From NCBI RefSeq assembly GCF_018499875.1, contig NZ_JAHBAY010000002.1, positions 248,001-312,000 of the forward strand: a stretch of DNA of 64,000 bases, given 5' to 3'. The DNA is from Kineosporia corallincola (GTDB taxonomy: Bacteria; Actinomycetota; Actinomycetes; Actinomycetales; Kineosporiaceae). The notes under the pieces are model-generated. The model was not told the origin of the DNA. It saw nothing but the letters and a program-made list of their open reading frames with translations, and made no database searches. Position numbers and translations under genes: made by a program. Shown here one piece after another: positions 1 to 8,083 of this stretch (position 1 is its first letter; each line of letters begins with the position of its first letter).

Positions 1-105
1 CTGTACGCCTCGGCCGGGTTCGTGGAACTCGACCGGGACGAGGACGGCGACTGGACCGCCGAGCTCGTCCTGTCGCCGCCGGAGGGCGGCCCGCACGAGG
101 ACTGA
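1..105 (+). CDS. C-terminal end of a probable GNAT acetyltransferase (partial)
   Basis: The frame is open from the first base and stops with TGA at 103-105, giving the last 34 residues of a protein whose start lies outside the window. The fragment begins LYASAGFVEL, which matches the usual last strand of GNAT N-acetyltransferases (Y-x-x-x-G-F-x-E-L), followed by an acidic tail ending PHED. Function beyond acyl transfer cannot be judged from this fragment. The next gene is convergent and ends at 203. Confidence 0.55.
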   Translation: MYASAGFVELDRDEDGDWTAELVLSPPEGGPHED

Positions 106-202
106 GCCACGAGCGCGCCGCTCGTGGCCTCGCCCCGTGCGGCCTGCGGGGGAGGGGCTGCTCACTCCCCGAGCGCCGACCTGATCGGACTGATCGGCCG
201 GC

Positions 203-670
203 TCAGCTGCGGGCGGCCTCTTCGCCCAGTCGCCGCAGCAGGTCGCGGGAGCCCTGCTCGGCCCCGAAATCCTCCACGTGGCGGCGCTTCTCCTCGGCCG
301 AGGGGAAGTACGCGGTGAGCGTGATGCGGGTGTGCGGGCCCCGCGGTTCGCAGTGCAGCACCGAGCGGAACGGTGCCAGCCCGAACTCCTGCGAGCCGGT
401 GCTGGTCCAGATCACCCGGGTGGGGCGGGTCAGCTCGTCGAAGACGTAGAGGTTGGGGTAGTCGGTGCCGTCGGGGCCGTGCATGACCACCTCGAAGCGG
501 CCGCCCTCGGTGAAGTCGAACTCCCGCACGGTGCTGCGGAATCCGGACGGCCCCCACCACTCGTGCACGCGGGCCCAGGCGTCCCACAGGGCGGCGGGGG
601 AGGCGGGCGCGTCGTGGGTGGTGCTCAGCGTGTGCTGCGCCGCGGGGGAGGGCGCGTCCGTCGAGGTCAC
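203..670 (-). CDS. SRPBCC / AHSA1-like domain protein
   Basis: 155 residues from a GTG start at 670. The protein has the START/Bet v1-like pattern of the activator of Hsp90 ATPase homologue family: an early ALWDAWARVHEWWGP segment, then FRSTVREFDFTEGGRFEVVMHGPDG, an alternating hydrophobic sheet, and a C-terminal helix (EEKRRHVEDFGAEQGSRDLL). Family members bind hydrophobic ligands or act as small enzymes or chaperone partners; the substrate here is unknown. It stands alone, divergent from the membrane protein gene that starts at 846. The 175-bp space between them carries an inverted repeat described separately. Confidence 0.75.
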   Translation of the reverse strand: MTSTDAPSPAAQHTLSTTHDAPASPAALWDAWARVHEWWGPSGFRSTVREFDFTEGGRFEVVMHGPDGTDYPNLYVFDELTRPTRVIWTSTGSQEFGLAPFRSVLHCEPRGPHTRITLTAYFPSAEEKRRHVEDFGAEQGSRDLLRRLGEEAARS

Positions 671-714
671 GGAGCGAGTCTAATCGAGAGCACTCGGTGA
701 TCAAGAGACGGCAC

Positions 715-739
715 AGCCTGTCCAATTCGATAACAGGCT
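715..739. repeat. Dispersed motif copy 1, inside an inverted repeat
   Basis: AGCCTGT at 715-721 and ACAGGCT at 733-739 form a 7-bp inverted repeat with an 11-nt spacer. The right arm belongs to GATAACAGGCT (729-739), a motif found at least seven times in intergenic DNA of this window. Over the next bases copies 1 and 2 (4679) also agree, both reading GGCTAnAAGC. The site is about 60 bp upstream of the SRPBCC start. Its role is unknown; an operator or a recombination site are both possible. Confidence 0.6.
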
Positions 740-845
740 AGAAGCAACCTCAGAATTCACCTCAACGAATCGCCTGGACCGCAACACCCCTTCGGCCCGG
801 AACGTCACGATGGCGACAGGTTCTCGGTGTCTGAGGGGAGTGGAC

Positions 846-2420
846 GTGCGAATCTTCGGACGGCGCGGAAGACGGTGGTACCGGCGGCGGGGTCGCGGTC
901 ACGACGGTTACGGTTACGACGGGTACGGCTCGGGCGGTGCCGTGGCCGGCACGGTGGTGTGGCTCGTGGTGGTCGCACTGGTGCTGGCGTTCTGCTGGTG
1001 GGCATTCCACGGCACGTTCTACGCGGTGCTGCGCACGGTGTGGGCCTCCACGATGTGGAAGGTCCTGATCCTCGGGAGCGTCGGTGCCTTCGGGCTCGCG
1101 GTGGTCGGGTCCCGGCGCCGCGACTACGGGGGCGGTGATGCCTGGGCGCTGTTCCTGGTGGTCTTGTTACTGAGCCCGTTCCTGGGGGTCTGGGGCGGGT
1201 ACCACCGGGCGCAGCAGCTGTCGGAGTCGATCGAGATCACCGGGGGTGCGCAGCCGGAGTACGAGTGGCGCACCCCGTGGGTGGTGGCGGCCAACTCGGT
1301 GGTCAGCCGGGCCGGCAGTGTGGTGGGCACGTTCGACGAGGACGCCACCACGTTCCTGCCCGCCACCGGCGCCTACGTGACCCCGGTGCGGGCGCGTGGC
1401 TGGATCAAGGGATTCAACCAGATCGTGGTGCAGACGCCCGGTGAGAACACCGTGGGCACCTGCGACTTCGACGCGCAGGTGCCGGTCGCCCGGGGCTGGT
1501 TCCAGTACAACCTGCGTCGCGCGCTGTCGTTCGTCGGGGGCGACCTGATGGCCGACCCGCAGGACGTGTGGGCGTACTGCGACGGCGACAAGGGAGTGAT
1601 GGTGGTGCCGGTCACCCGGTACGCCGGTTTCCCCGAGCAGCATCCGGTGCCCGGCGGTGTGGTGCTGTTCGACGGTCACAGCGCGGTGCTGCACAAGGAC
1701 GTGAAGGCCGGCGAGCTGCCCGGCCCGGTGTACCCGATCTCGCTGGCGGCCCGGCAGCGGGAGGCCTCGCACGCGCTGAACGGCTATCTGGACCGGCTGT
1801 TCCGGCGCAGTGGTTACGAGACCGTGGAGTCGGCGGACGGCCCGGACTCCGGCAACGAGTCCGAGTTGCTGTTGCGGCGCACGGACGGCTCGGGCTGGGA
1901 CTACGTGACGGCGCTGACGCCGCGCGGGACGTCGAAGTCGGTGGTGGCGGTGGCCACGATCGCGGCGGACGAGGTGCACGCCGGTGACCTGAACCGGCTG
2001 ACGGTGCACAAGCTGGCCTCGGCCCGGCAGGGCAACGTGACGCTGTCGAACGCCATCATCGCGGCGTTCCCCCAGCTGAACTGGAACGCCAACCAGCTCT
2101 CGCTGACCGAGGTGGTGCCGACGTCGAACGACACCTGGACCGCGTCGATCACCAAGTCCACCACGGTGACCCGGCTGGTCGAGATCGCCGGGGACGGCTC
2201 GATGTGCCTGACCTACCTGAGCGGTGAGCAGATCGCCTGCGTGGACGCCGGTGGCGGCAACGCCGGCACGGACAACGGTGACGGGGGCACGGGGGACGAC
2301 GGGGACGGTGAGGGGACGTCCGGCGATCTGGGCGGCCTGAGCAACGAGGAGCTGGCGCAGTTGCAGCGGCGGGTGGCCGACGAGGTGGCCCGCCGGCTGT
2401 CCGGCGACGCGGGGGAGTAG
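846..2420 (+). CDS. Membrane protein of unknown function
   Basis: I chose the GTG at 846 because GAGGGGAG at 831-838 is well placed upstream; an ATG at 810 is also in frame but lacks such a site. The 524-residue protein starts with a basic, Arg/Gly/Tyr-rich segment, then has two hydrophobic stretches (AGTVVWLVVVALVLAFCWWAF, and a shorter one near WKVLILGSVGAFGLAVVG), and a third, ALFLVVLLLSPFLGVWG. A large soluble domain of about 370 residues follows. It ends in a Gly/Asp-rich linker and a short charged helix (LSNEELAQLQRRVADEVARRL). I do not recognise the soluble domain. A strong hairpin terminator lies just after the stop. Confidence 0.75.
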   Translation: MRIFGRRGRRWYRRRGRGHDGYGYDGYGSGGAVAGTVVWLVVVALVLAFCWWAFHGTFYAVLRTVWASTMWKVLILGSVGAFGLAVVGSRRRDYGGGDAWALFLVVLLLSPFLGVWGGYHRAQQLSESIEITGGAQPEYEWRTPWVVAANSVVSRAGSVVGTFDEDATTFLPATGAYVTPVRARGWIKGFNQIVVQTPGENTVGTCDFDAQVPVARGWFQYNLRRALSFVGGDLMADPQDVWAYCDGDKGVMVVPVTRYAGFPEQHPVPGGVVLFDGHSAVLHKDVKAGELPGPVYPISLAARQREASHALNGYLDRLFRRSGYETVESADGPDSGNESELLLRRTDGSGWDYVTALTPRGTSKSVVAVATIAADEVHAGDLNRLTVHKLASARQGNVTLSNAIIAAFPQLNWNANQLSLTEVVPTSNDTWTASITKSTTVTRLVEIAGDGSMCLTYLSGEQIACVDAGGGNAGTDNGDGGTGDDGDGEGTSGDLGGLSNEELAQLQRRVADEVARRLSGDAGE

Positions 2421-2433
2421 CCGCGGGTGAACC

Positions 2434-2470
2434 AATGGTGGACGACGAACAGCGTTCGTCGTCCACCATT
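2434..2470. terminator. Bidirectional hairpin terminator
   Basis: Perfect 17-bp inverted repeat (arms 2434-2450 and 2454-2470, loop AGC). It lies between two convergent genes that end at 2420 (+) and 2486 (-). One side carries a short T run (ATTTTC). It probably stops transcription from both directions. Confidence 0.9.
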
Positions 2471-2485
2471 TTCGTGCCCGCGTGA

Positions 2486-3748
2486 TCAGGCCTGCGCGGG
2501 GGCGGCACGGCGGGCGACGATCATCGAGATCAGGGCGATGGTGGCGGCGACGAGCATGACCACGGCGAGGGGTCCGGCGGTGTCCTCGCCACGGATGCTG
2601 ACCAGGGGCGAGACCACGGCGGCCAGGCCGAACTGGAGGGCACCGAGCACGGCGGAGCCGCGTCCGGCGGAGTGCCGCACGTACGACAGGGCCAGCGCGG
2701 TGGCGTTGCCCATCACGAAGCCGAGGCCGGCGATGCCGGTGAACAGCGGCACGGCGAGCCATCCGGCCGGGACACCGGTGAGCACCAGCAGGCCGAACAC
2801 CACGGTGGAGGCGAACACCGTCACGATGCCGACGCTGAGCAGCGCGGCGGGGGAGCGGGTGGCGGTGAGGTTGGCGGCGACGGCGCTGACGACCATCAGG
2901 CCGAGGGCGTTGACGCCGAAGGCCAGGCCGTAGGTGACGGTGCCCAGGCCCATCATGTCCTGGTAGAGGAAGGGGCTGGCGGAGATGTAGGCCATCATCA
3001 CCGCGAAGCCGAACGCGAACGCGAAGGTGTAGGCCAGAAAGCCCTTCTGGAGCAGGCTCTCGGCCGGCTGCCCGGTGGCTGCGCCGGTGGTGGTGGCTGT
3101 GGTGCCGTTCAGGATGCGGGGATGGGTCTCGCGGATCACCAGCAGCACGCAGACCAGCATCAGCCCGGCCAGCACGAGCACGACGGTGAGGATGCCGCGC
3201 CAGCCGATCGGGTCCACGAGGAAGCCGCCGACCAGCGGCGCGACCACGGGGGCGACGCCGCCGACGATCATCATCAGGCTGAAGGCCTGGGCGGCGGCGC
3301 GGCCGTGGGCGAGGTCGGAGATGACGGCGCGGCCGATCACCATGCCGGCGGCGCCGCCCAGGCCCTGGGCGAGACGGGCGGCGATGAGCACGCCGACGCT
3401 GGGGGCCAGGGCCGCGACCGCACTGGCGACGACGCACAGCACGGCACCGGCGATCAGCGGCGGACGGCGGCCGAAACGGTCTGACAGCGGCCCGAACACG
3501 ACCTGTCCCACGGTCATGCCGAGCAGGAACGCGGTGAGCGTGAGCTGGACGGTGGTGGTGGAGGTGCTCAGGTCGTCGGTCATCCGCGGGAAGGCGGGCA
3601 GGTACAGGTCGGTGGCGAACGGGGCGACGGCCGACAGCAGGGCGAGGACCAGCAGCACCGGGCCGCTGACACCACCGTCCTGGGCGGGCCGGGCGGGTGG
3701 GGTGGTGTGCGCCGCCTGCGGGGTGGTGCGGGTGGATTCCTCTGTCAC
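2486..3748 (-). CDS. Bcr/CflA-type multidrug MFS exporter
   Basis: 420 residues with about twelve hydrophobic segments in the MFS pattern. The first transmembrane helix ends ATDLYLPAFPRM, the hallmark of the Bcr/CflA (DHA1) drug-resistance branch, and the loop 2-3 motif is GPLSDRFGRRPPL. The GTG start at 3748 is preceded on its strand by AAGGGAG. It is likely a proton-driven exporter of antibiotics or other small toxic compounds in the plasma membrane. A divergent MarR gene begins at 4011 and a palindrome at 3768-3785 lies just upstream of the exporter start, so MarR repression with induction by a ligand is the simplest model. Confidence 0.88.
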   Translation of the reverse strand: MTEESTRTTPQAAHTTPPARPAQDGGVSGPVLLVLALLSAVAPFATDLYLPAFPRMTDDLSTSTTTVQLTLTAFLLGMTVGQVVFGPLSDRFGRRPPLIAGAVLCVVASAVAALAPSVGVLIAARLAQGLGGAAGMVIGRAVISDLAHGRAAAQAFSLMMIVGGVAPVVAPLVGGFLVDPIGWRGILTVVLVLAGLMLVCVLLVIRETHPRILNGTTATTTGAATGQPAESLLQKGFLAYTFAFAFGFAVMMAYISASPFLYQDMMGLGTVTYGLAFGVNALGLMVVSAVAANLTATRSPAALLSVGIVTVFASTVVFGLLVLTGVPAGWLAVPLFTGIAGLGFVMGNATALALSYVRHSAGRGSAVLGALQFGLAAVVSPLVSIRGEDTAGPLAVVMLVAATIALISMIVARRAAPAQA

Positions 3749-3767
3749 GATTCTCCCTTCAGAGGTT

Positions 3768-3785
3768 AGTTATGAAAACATAACT
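3768..3785. promoter_or_regulatory. Palindromic operator candidate for the MarR/exporter pair
   Basis: AGTTATGAAAACATAACT is an inverted repeat with 7-bp arms and an AAAA centre, 20 bp upstream of the exporter start. MarR proteins usually bind AT-rich palindromes of this size over promoters. The neighbouring MarR gene is the obvious candidate binder, which is an inference. Confidence 0.7.
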
Positions 3786-3834
3786 GATGCTGGTGGGCCA
3801 AACTGGGGCCCGTGCTGGGCGGTGCTGCCGTGCG

Positions 3835-3897
3835 GCTGTGGGGGAGCAGGGCTGTGGGGGAGCAGGGCTGTGGGGGAGCGCGGCTGTGGGGGCAGGG
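3835..3897 (+). repeat. 16-bp G-rich tandem repeat
   Basis: The unit GCTGTGGGGGAGCAGG is present at 3835-3850 and 3851-3866, with degenerate copies at 3867-3882 and onward. The G-run composition could form G-quadruplexes. It lies in the leader between the operator and the MarR coding sequence. A second 16-bp G-rich tandem repeat occurs at 53120. Confidence 0.75.
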
Positions 3898-4010
3898 CTT
3901 TGGGGGCAGGGGGTGAGGGGCAGAGGAGTGGGGGGCAGGGGAGTGGCGGCAGTGGGAGGCGGCGGGGCAGCGGGGAAGAGCGCGGCAGCGGTGAGGGAAA
4001 GGACGGGCGC

Positions 4011-4667
4011 ATGGGAGCGACCGAGGTGAGTGCCATGGCCGGCGGCGGTTCGAGTCGCGGTTCGAGTAGCAGGACGGGCGGCGGTGCGGATGGCAGCGCG
4101 GGCGGCGGCTCCGGTGGCGTCTCCGGTGGGCCTGCGAAAGCGAGCGGCAACGGTGGCGGCACTGCGGGCGGCGCCAGCGGCACCAGCGGCGGCATCGAAG
4201 GCGGCGCCGGTGGCAGGGTTTGGGGCGGTGACCTGGAGCCGGGGGAGCGGACCCTGGCGCGGCTGGCCGACCTGGTGTTCGTGATCGCCCGGGAGGTGGA
4301 GCCGCACGGGCACCGTGGGGCGGACATCATCGAGCTGACCAATGTCGAGGCGATGGTGATGCGCTGGGTGGACGCGCATCCCGGCACCTCGCCGAGCGCG
4401 GCGGCCGAGGCGGTGCGGCTCCAGCGCAGCAACCTCAGTGCGGCCGTGCGGGGGCTGGAGGCGAAGGGTATGGTGACCCGCACACCGGACCCGGCCGACC
4501 AGCGTCTGGTGAGGCTGTACCCGACCGAGCTGGCGGCCTCCAACGTGACCAGGCTGCACCGGCACTGGGCCGGGCTGGTCGGCGAGGCCCTGGGTGGGGA
4601 AAGGGCCGGTCTGCACGAGGCGGTCGAGCTGCTCGAGCGAGTGGCTGCGGGGTTTCGTCGTCCATAA
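4011..4667 (+). CDS. MarR-family regulator with Gly/Ser-rich N-terminal extension
   Basis: I chose ATG 4011 because AAAGGA sits a suitable distance upstream; the frame stays open far upstream through low-complexity DNA that I do not regard as coding. The first 70 or so residues are almost only Gly, Ser, Ala and Thr, unusual for this family. From about residue 75 the fold is MarR: NVEAMVMRWVDAHPGTSPSAAAEA, then the recognition region RLQRSNLSAAVRGLEAKGMV and the wing TRTPDPADQRLVRLYPT. It is divergent from the Bcr/CflA exporter and probably represses it. An alternative start is ATG 4035, or a start just before LEPGERTLA if the Gly-rich part is untranslated. Confidence 0.8.
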   Translation: MGATEVSAMAGGGSSRGSSSRTGGGADGSAGGGSGGVSGGPAKASGNGGGTAGGASGTSGGIEGGAGGRVWGGDLEPGERTLARLADLVFVIAREVEPHGHRGADIIELTNVEAMVMRWVDAHPGTSPSAAAEAVRLQRSNLSAAVRGLEAKGMVTRTPDPADQRLVRLYPTELAASNVTRLHRHWAGLVGEALGGERAGLHEAVELLERVAAGFRRP

Positions 4668-4678
4668 GCCATTGTCGT

Positions 4679-4689
4679 GATAACAGGCT
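4679..4689 (+). repeat. Dispersed motif copy 2 (GATAACAGGCT)
   Basis: Exact copy of the 11-bp motif, located in the 41-bp gap between the MarR stop and the epimerase start, 20 bp upstream of the ATG at 4709. The following bases TACAAGCTAC resemble TAGAAGCAAC after copy 1. Confidence 0.6.
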
Positions 4690-4708
4690 ACAAGCTACGG
4701 TCTTCATC

Positions 4709-5707
4709 ATGAGCAGACACCTCATCACCGGAGCGGCGGGGCACCTCGGTGAAGGGCTGGCCCGCACGCTGCGCGAGCAGGGGCACGACGTGGTCGGGCT
4801 GGACGTGGTGCCGGGGCCGTTCACGACGGTGGTGGGGTCGGTCACCGACGGCGCGCTGGTGCGTGAATTGATGGACGACGTGGAGTTCGTGCTGCACACG
4901 GCCACTTTGCACAAGCCGCACGTCGGTTCGCACGGGCGGCAGGACTTCGTCGACGTCAACGTGAGCGGCACACTGAACGTGCTGGAGGCCGCAGCGGCCG
5001 CCGGTGTGCGGGGCGTCGTGTTCACCAGCAGCACCAGCACGTTCGGCCGGGCCCTGAGCCCGGCTCCGGGGGAGCCGGCGGCGTGGATCACCGAGGCAGT
5101 GCGGCCGCTGGTGAAGAACATCTACGGGGCCACGAAGGTGGCGGCCGAGGACCTGTGCGAGCTGGCGGCCCGCGACCTGGGCCTGCCGGTGGTGGTGCTG
5201 AAGACGTCGCGGTTCTTCCCGGAGGCCGACGACCAGGACGACGCGCGGGAGCGTTTTGCCGACGTGAACCTCAAGGTGAACGAGTTCCTGAACCGGCGGG
5301 TCGAGCTGTCCGACGTGGTGAGCGCGCACCTGCTGGCCGCGGAAAGGGCGCCGGAGCTGGGTTTTCGCCGGTACGTGGTGAGCGCGCCGACGCCGTTCGG
5401 GCAGGCCGACCGGGAGATGCTCGGGCGCGATGCGGCGGGCTTGGTGCGGCGGCTGTTCCCACGGCTGGGTGCGCGGTTCGACGAGCGGGGCTGGCAGCTG
5501 CCGCCGGTGCTGGACCGGGTGTACGACAGCTCCCTGGCCCGGGCCGAACTGGGCTGGCAGCCGGTGCACGATTTCGCCACGGTGGCCGAGCGGGCGCTGG
5601 AGCGGGGGGAGTGGCGGGGTGATCTGGCCCTGGCGGTCGGGGTGAAGGGTTACCACTCCACCCCGACCGGGGTGTACACGACGGTCAGGACGCCTGGATC
5701 ACCGTGA
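4709..5707 (+). CDS. NAD-dependent epimerase/dehydratase (extended SDR)
   Basis: 332 residues. The N-terminus MSRHLITGAAGHLGEGLARTL contains the Rossmann glycine motif G-x-x-G-x-x-G. The active-site pattern is FTSSTSTFG followed by Y-x-x-x-K in NIYGATKVAAEDL, as in the extended short-chain dehydrogenases that act on nucleotide sugars. The substrate cannot be told from the sequence. The last 23 bp overlap the end of the convergent Ntn-hydrolase-like gene at 5685. The C-terminal tail after about residue 310 (VGVKGYHSTPTGVYTTV) may be less conserved than the core. Confidence 0.85.
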   Translation: MSRHLITGAAGHLGEGLARTLREQGHDVVGLDVVPGPFTTVVGSVTDGALVRELMDDVEFVLHTATLHKPHVGSHGRQDFVDVNVSGTLNVLEAAAAAGVRGVVFTSSTSTFGRALSPAPGEPAAWITEAVRPLVKNIYGATKVAAEDLCELAARDLGLPVVVLKTSRFFPEADDQDDARERFADVNLKVNEFLNRRVELSDVVSAHLLAAERAPELGFRRYVVSAPTPFGQADREMLGRDAAGLVRRLFPRLGARFDERGWQLPPVLDRVYDSSLARAELGWQPVHDFATVAERALERGEWRGDLALAVGVKGYHSTPTGVYTTVRTPGSP

Positions 5708-6236
5708 ACGGCGGTCTGACCTCGCTGGTCAGCTCGACCGCGGCGGCCAGTGCCATCACCGCGCGGCGGTGCGCGTCGAGTCCGGCCCGCTCGGCGGTCT
5801 GGGCGGTGGAGTGCAGCGAGCCGAGGGCCACCAGGTAGCCGGAGCCGACGGCGGCGTACCCGGCGACGGTGTGCCCGACCTGGTAGTCCTCGTCCACCAG
5901 GTAGAGGCGGCCGTGGATGCCGACCAGGAACTGCCCGCCCTCCTCGCGCCCGGAGTCGTTCTTGGCGTAGCCGCCGGCGGTGAGGCACTCACGCACGGCG
6001 TCGATGAAGGTGGTGGCCATGAAGCGGTCGACGTCCCAGGTGTCGGGCTCGCCGATGGTCAGGGAGTAACGCAGGAGCTGGCCCATCCGGTAGCTCGTGG
6101 TGAAACCCATGACGTAGGGCCCGACCTGGAACACCTTGGAGTCGGAGCGCACGGCGACGTGCCAGCCGTCGCTGCCGGCCGAGTCGCCGCCGATGGTGAC
6201 GGTCCGGCCGTCCGTGATGCCGACGATGCAGGTCAA
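5685..6236 (-). CDS. Ntn-hydrolase / proteasome-subunit-like protein
   Basis: 183 residues beginning L(M)-T-C-I-V-G-I. I chose the TTG start at 6236 because GGGAGG lies about 8 bp upstream and the conserved region begins right there; no ATG fits. The sequence TCIVGITDGRTVTIGGDSAG, then SDSKVFQVGPYVMGFTTSYRMGQLLR, resembles proteasome-beta-like N-terminal nucleophile hydrolases found singly in actinobacteria and phages. After removal of the first residue a Thr would be exposed as a possible nucleophile. The target is unknown. It is convergent with, and overlaps by 23 bp, the epimerase gene. Confidence 0.7.
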   Translation of the reverse strand: MTCIVGITDGRTVTIGGDSAGSDGWHVAVRSDSKVFQVGPYVMGFTTSYRMGQLLRYSLTIGEPDTWDVDRFMATTFIDAVRECLTAGGYAKNDSGREEGGQFLVGIHGRLYLVDEDYQVGHTVAGYAAVGSGYLVALGSLHSTAQTAERAGLDAHRRAVMALAAAVELTSEVRPPFTVIQAS

Positions 6237-6319
6237 TTCGGGATCCTCCCGGTGAGATCGGTGTCCCCCAGAGTCTGCGATACTCGCTCGCGGCTCGCTA
6301 CGGAGACCCGGCAAGTTTC

Positions 6320-6330
6320 GATAACAGGCT
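6320..6330 (+). repeat. Dispersed motif copy 3 (GATAACAGGCT)
   Basis: Exact motif copy 84 bp upstream of the TTG start of the Ntn-hydrolase-like gene. The flank GTTTCGATAACAGGC plus a downstream CGCG...GAAAATT block is shared with copy 4 at 40074 when that copy is read on the minus strand, so the repeated unit is longer than the core. Confidence 0.6.
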
Positions 6331-6427
6331 TTGTCGCGGGCGAAAATTTTCCCGGGGAAAACCGCACCGGTGCCGCGAGCGACGTGCGAATCTGGACATT
6401 CCACGCACGGTTTCCGGGAGACGCGTC

Positions 6428-7027
6428 ATGGGTTCGCCGGCACGTGGTTCGGCAAGGGGCTCCGTACGGAGTTCAGCACGTGGTTCGGCGCGGGGTGACG
6501 CGGCGGCCTGGTCGTTGTCGCGCATCGAGCTGGCCACCGCGGTGATCACGCTGGTCAGTGCGCTGGTGGGGTTGGGTGTGGCGCTGGGTGTGAGTCGGGG
6601 TGACGACGCCGGTGAGGCTGCTCCCCCGTCGTCCGCTTCCCCGTCTCCCGGGGCGTCTTTGGTGTCGTTCCCGGCGGCGCCGTCTTCTGGCGCGTCGTCC
6701 ACCGGTGTTTCCCTGGGGATCCCGGCCGGGTTTCTCGGCACCTGGAAAGGTGTTGCGACGCAGGGGGAACGCCGGTATCCGGTGGTGCTGACGCTGCGGG
6801 CGGGGATGCCGGGTGAGCTGGTCGGGGTGAGTGAGTACCCGACGCTGGGCTGCACCGGTGAGCTGATGGCGCTCAGTGGCGGCGCGGAGGTGGTGCTGCG
6901 GGAGGTGACCACGTCCACCTGCCTGGATGCCGACCTGTGGCTGGTGCTGAACGAGGACGGGTCACTCGGGTACACCGCCGGTGATCCGGACGATCCCACG
7001 GTGCGGGCGGTGCTGGGCGCCGGGTGA
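6428..7027 (+). CDS. Membrane-anchored extracytoplasmic protein, unknown function
   Basis: 199 residues. A Ser/Arg-rich N-terminus with repeated ARGS units is followed by one hydrophobic segment (ELATAVITLVSALVGLGVALGV) and a Ser/Pro linker. The external domain starts near IPAGFLGTWKGVATQGE and ends with LNEDGSLGYTAGDP. This F-x-G-T-W-x-G ... C-x-G-x-L ... dG-x-L-x-Y pattern occurs in exported domains at the C-termini of some actinobacterial kinases and in stand-alone secreted proteins. Two Cys may form a disulphide. The stop overlaps a terminator hairpin. Confidence 0.65.
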   Translation: MGSPARGSARGSVRSSARGSARGDAAAWSLSRIELATAVITLVSALVGLGVALGVSRGDDAGEAAPPSSASPSPGASLVSFPAAPSSGASSTGVSLGIPAGFLGTWKGVATQGERRYPVVLTLRAGMPGELVGVSEYPTLGCTGELMALSGGAEVVLREVTTSTCLDADLWLVLNEDGSLGYTAGDPDDPTVRAVLGAG

Positions 7028-7053
7028 AGGGGCGGCCTGTCCCCCTTCACCCG
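7021..7053. terminator. Bidirectional terminator
   Basis: 12-bp perfect inverted repeat (7021-7032 and 7042-7053) between the convergent gene ends at 7027 and 7062. Confidence 0.8.
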
Positions 7054-7061
7054 GCGGTTCG

Positions 7062-8057
7062 TCAGTCCGTGACGACCTTGGCGTCGGCCAGGTAGCCGGC
7101 CAGGGTGGTCATGTAGTCGGCCTGGGACACGTAGTCGAGGCCGGGGCTGGTGAAGCTCTCGATCTGGCCGGCCTTGAAGGCCGGGGTCTGGGCCAGGGTG
7201 GCCTGCTTGGCCATCTCCTCCTTCGAGTAGCCGTCCTTCTGGAGCAGCATCAGGTCGCCGCCGATCTTGCCGGCGTTCTCCCAGGAGTAGATGCCCCAGT
7301 AGTAGCCCTCCGGGGTGGGCTCGAAGAACGTGACGCCGAGTTCCTGGTAGAGCTCGGTGATCGGCTCGTCGGCGGGCTTGACCACGTAGGCGCCGTCGGC
7401 GTCGCCGTAGAGCACGGTGACGGTGACGTCGGTGGCGGCCGCGGCGTCCTTCAGCGTGGTGGCGGCCTGGTCGTAGGTGGCCTTGGCGGCGTCCACGGTG
7501 TCTTGCGAGGCGCCCAGGGCCAGGGCCAGCCTGGCCTGGGAGGCGATGACGTCGGCGCCCTTTCCGCCCATCTTGATCGCGATCACCGGGGCGATCTTGG
7601 CGATCTTCTCCTGCTGTTCCTTGTCGTTGAAGCCGTAGAGCGGCTGGGAGTCGTCAATCGTGCCCTTCTCGTCGGTCGGGTACACGGTGGTGACGATGAC
7701 GTCGGGGGCGGCCTCGATCAGCTTCTCCTCGTCGATCTCGCCGTAGGTGGCGCCGAGGGTGGTGATGCCGGAGACGTCGAACTTCTCGAAGCGCGGGTCC
7801 TTGTCCACGGTGGACCAGCCGAACGCGGCGACCGGCTTGATGCCGTAGTTCATCAGCGACACCAGCGGGTCGGTGAGGCCGGCGACCTTGGTCGGGGTGT
7901 GGTCGAGGGTGACGGTGTTGCCGAGGTCGTCGGTGTAGCTCCAGCTGGAGTCACCGCTGCCGCTGTCGGCGTCGCCGGTGCTGCCGGAGGAGCCGCAGCC
8001 GGTCAGGGCGATGGTGGCGGCGGCCAGGATCGCGAGCAGGACACGGGGTTTTCTCAT
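7062..8057 (-). CDS. Iron-siderophore ABC transporter, substrate-binding lipoprotein
   Basis: 331 residues with a lipoprotein signal peptide (MRKPRVLLAILAAATIALTGCGSS; lipobox LTGC). The mature part shows the class III periplasmic-binding (FecB/BtuF/TroA-like) pattern: a two-lobe protein with VAGLTDPLVSLMNYGIKPVAAFGW and EKLIEAAPDVIVTTVYP near the start, and a long central helix. It should capture a ferric siderophore or haem outside the membrane and hand it to the two permeases encoded upstream in the same operon. It is last of four genes on the minus strand, 26 bp after the ATPase, and ends next to a terminator. Confidence 0.88.
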   Translation of the reverse strand: MRKPRVLLAILAAATIALTGCGSSGSTGDADSGSGDSSWSYTDDLGNTVTLDHTPTKVAGLTDPLVSLMNYGIKPVAAFGWSTVDKDPRFEKFDVSGITTLGATYGEIDEEKLIEAAPDVIVTTVYPTDEKGTIDDSQPLYGFNDKEQQEKIAKIAPVIAIKMGGKGADVIASQARLALALGASQDTVDAAKATYDQAATTLKDAAAATDVTVTVLYGDADGAYVVKPADEPITELYQELGVTFFEPTPEGYYWGIYSWENAGKIGGDLMLLQKDGYSKEEMAKQATLAQTPAFKAGQIESFTSPGLDYVSQADYMTTLAGYLADAKVVTD

Positions 8058-8083
8058 CGGGGGACCTTCTGTGTGAGGGGTTT

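Noticed and set aside
729..739. GATAACAGGCT as a sigma-factor promoter box
   Set aside because: WhiG/FliA -10 boxes (GCCGATAA) share GATAA, but the copies lack a matching -35 TAAA at a constant distance, and their orientation to nearby starts varies.
3075..4010. Long open frame upstream of and in phase with the MarR gene
   Set aside because: It lies antisense to the MFS exporter gene and then crosses the operator and a G-rich tandem repeat. Composition is low-complexity, and a good ribosome site exists at 4011.
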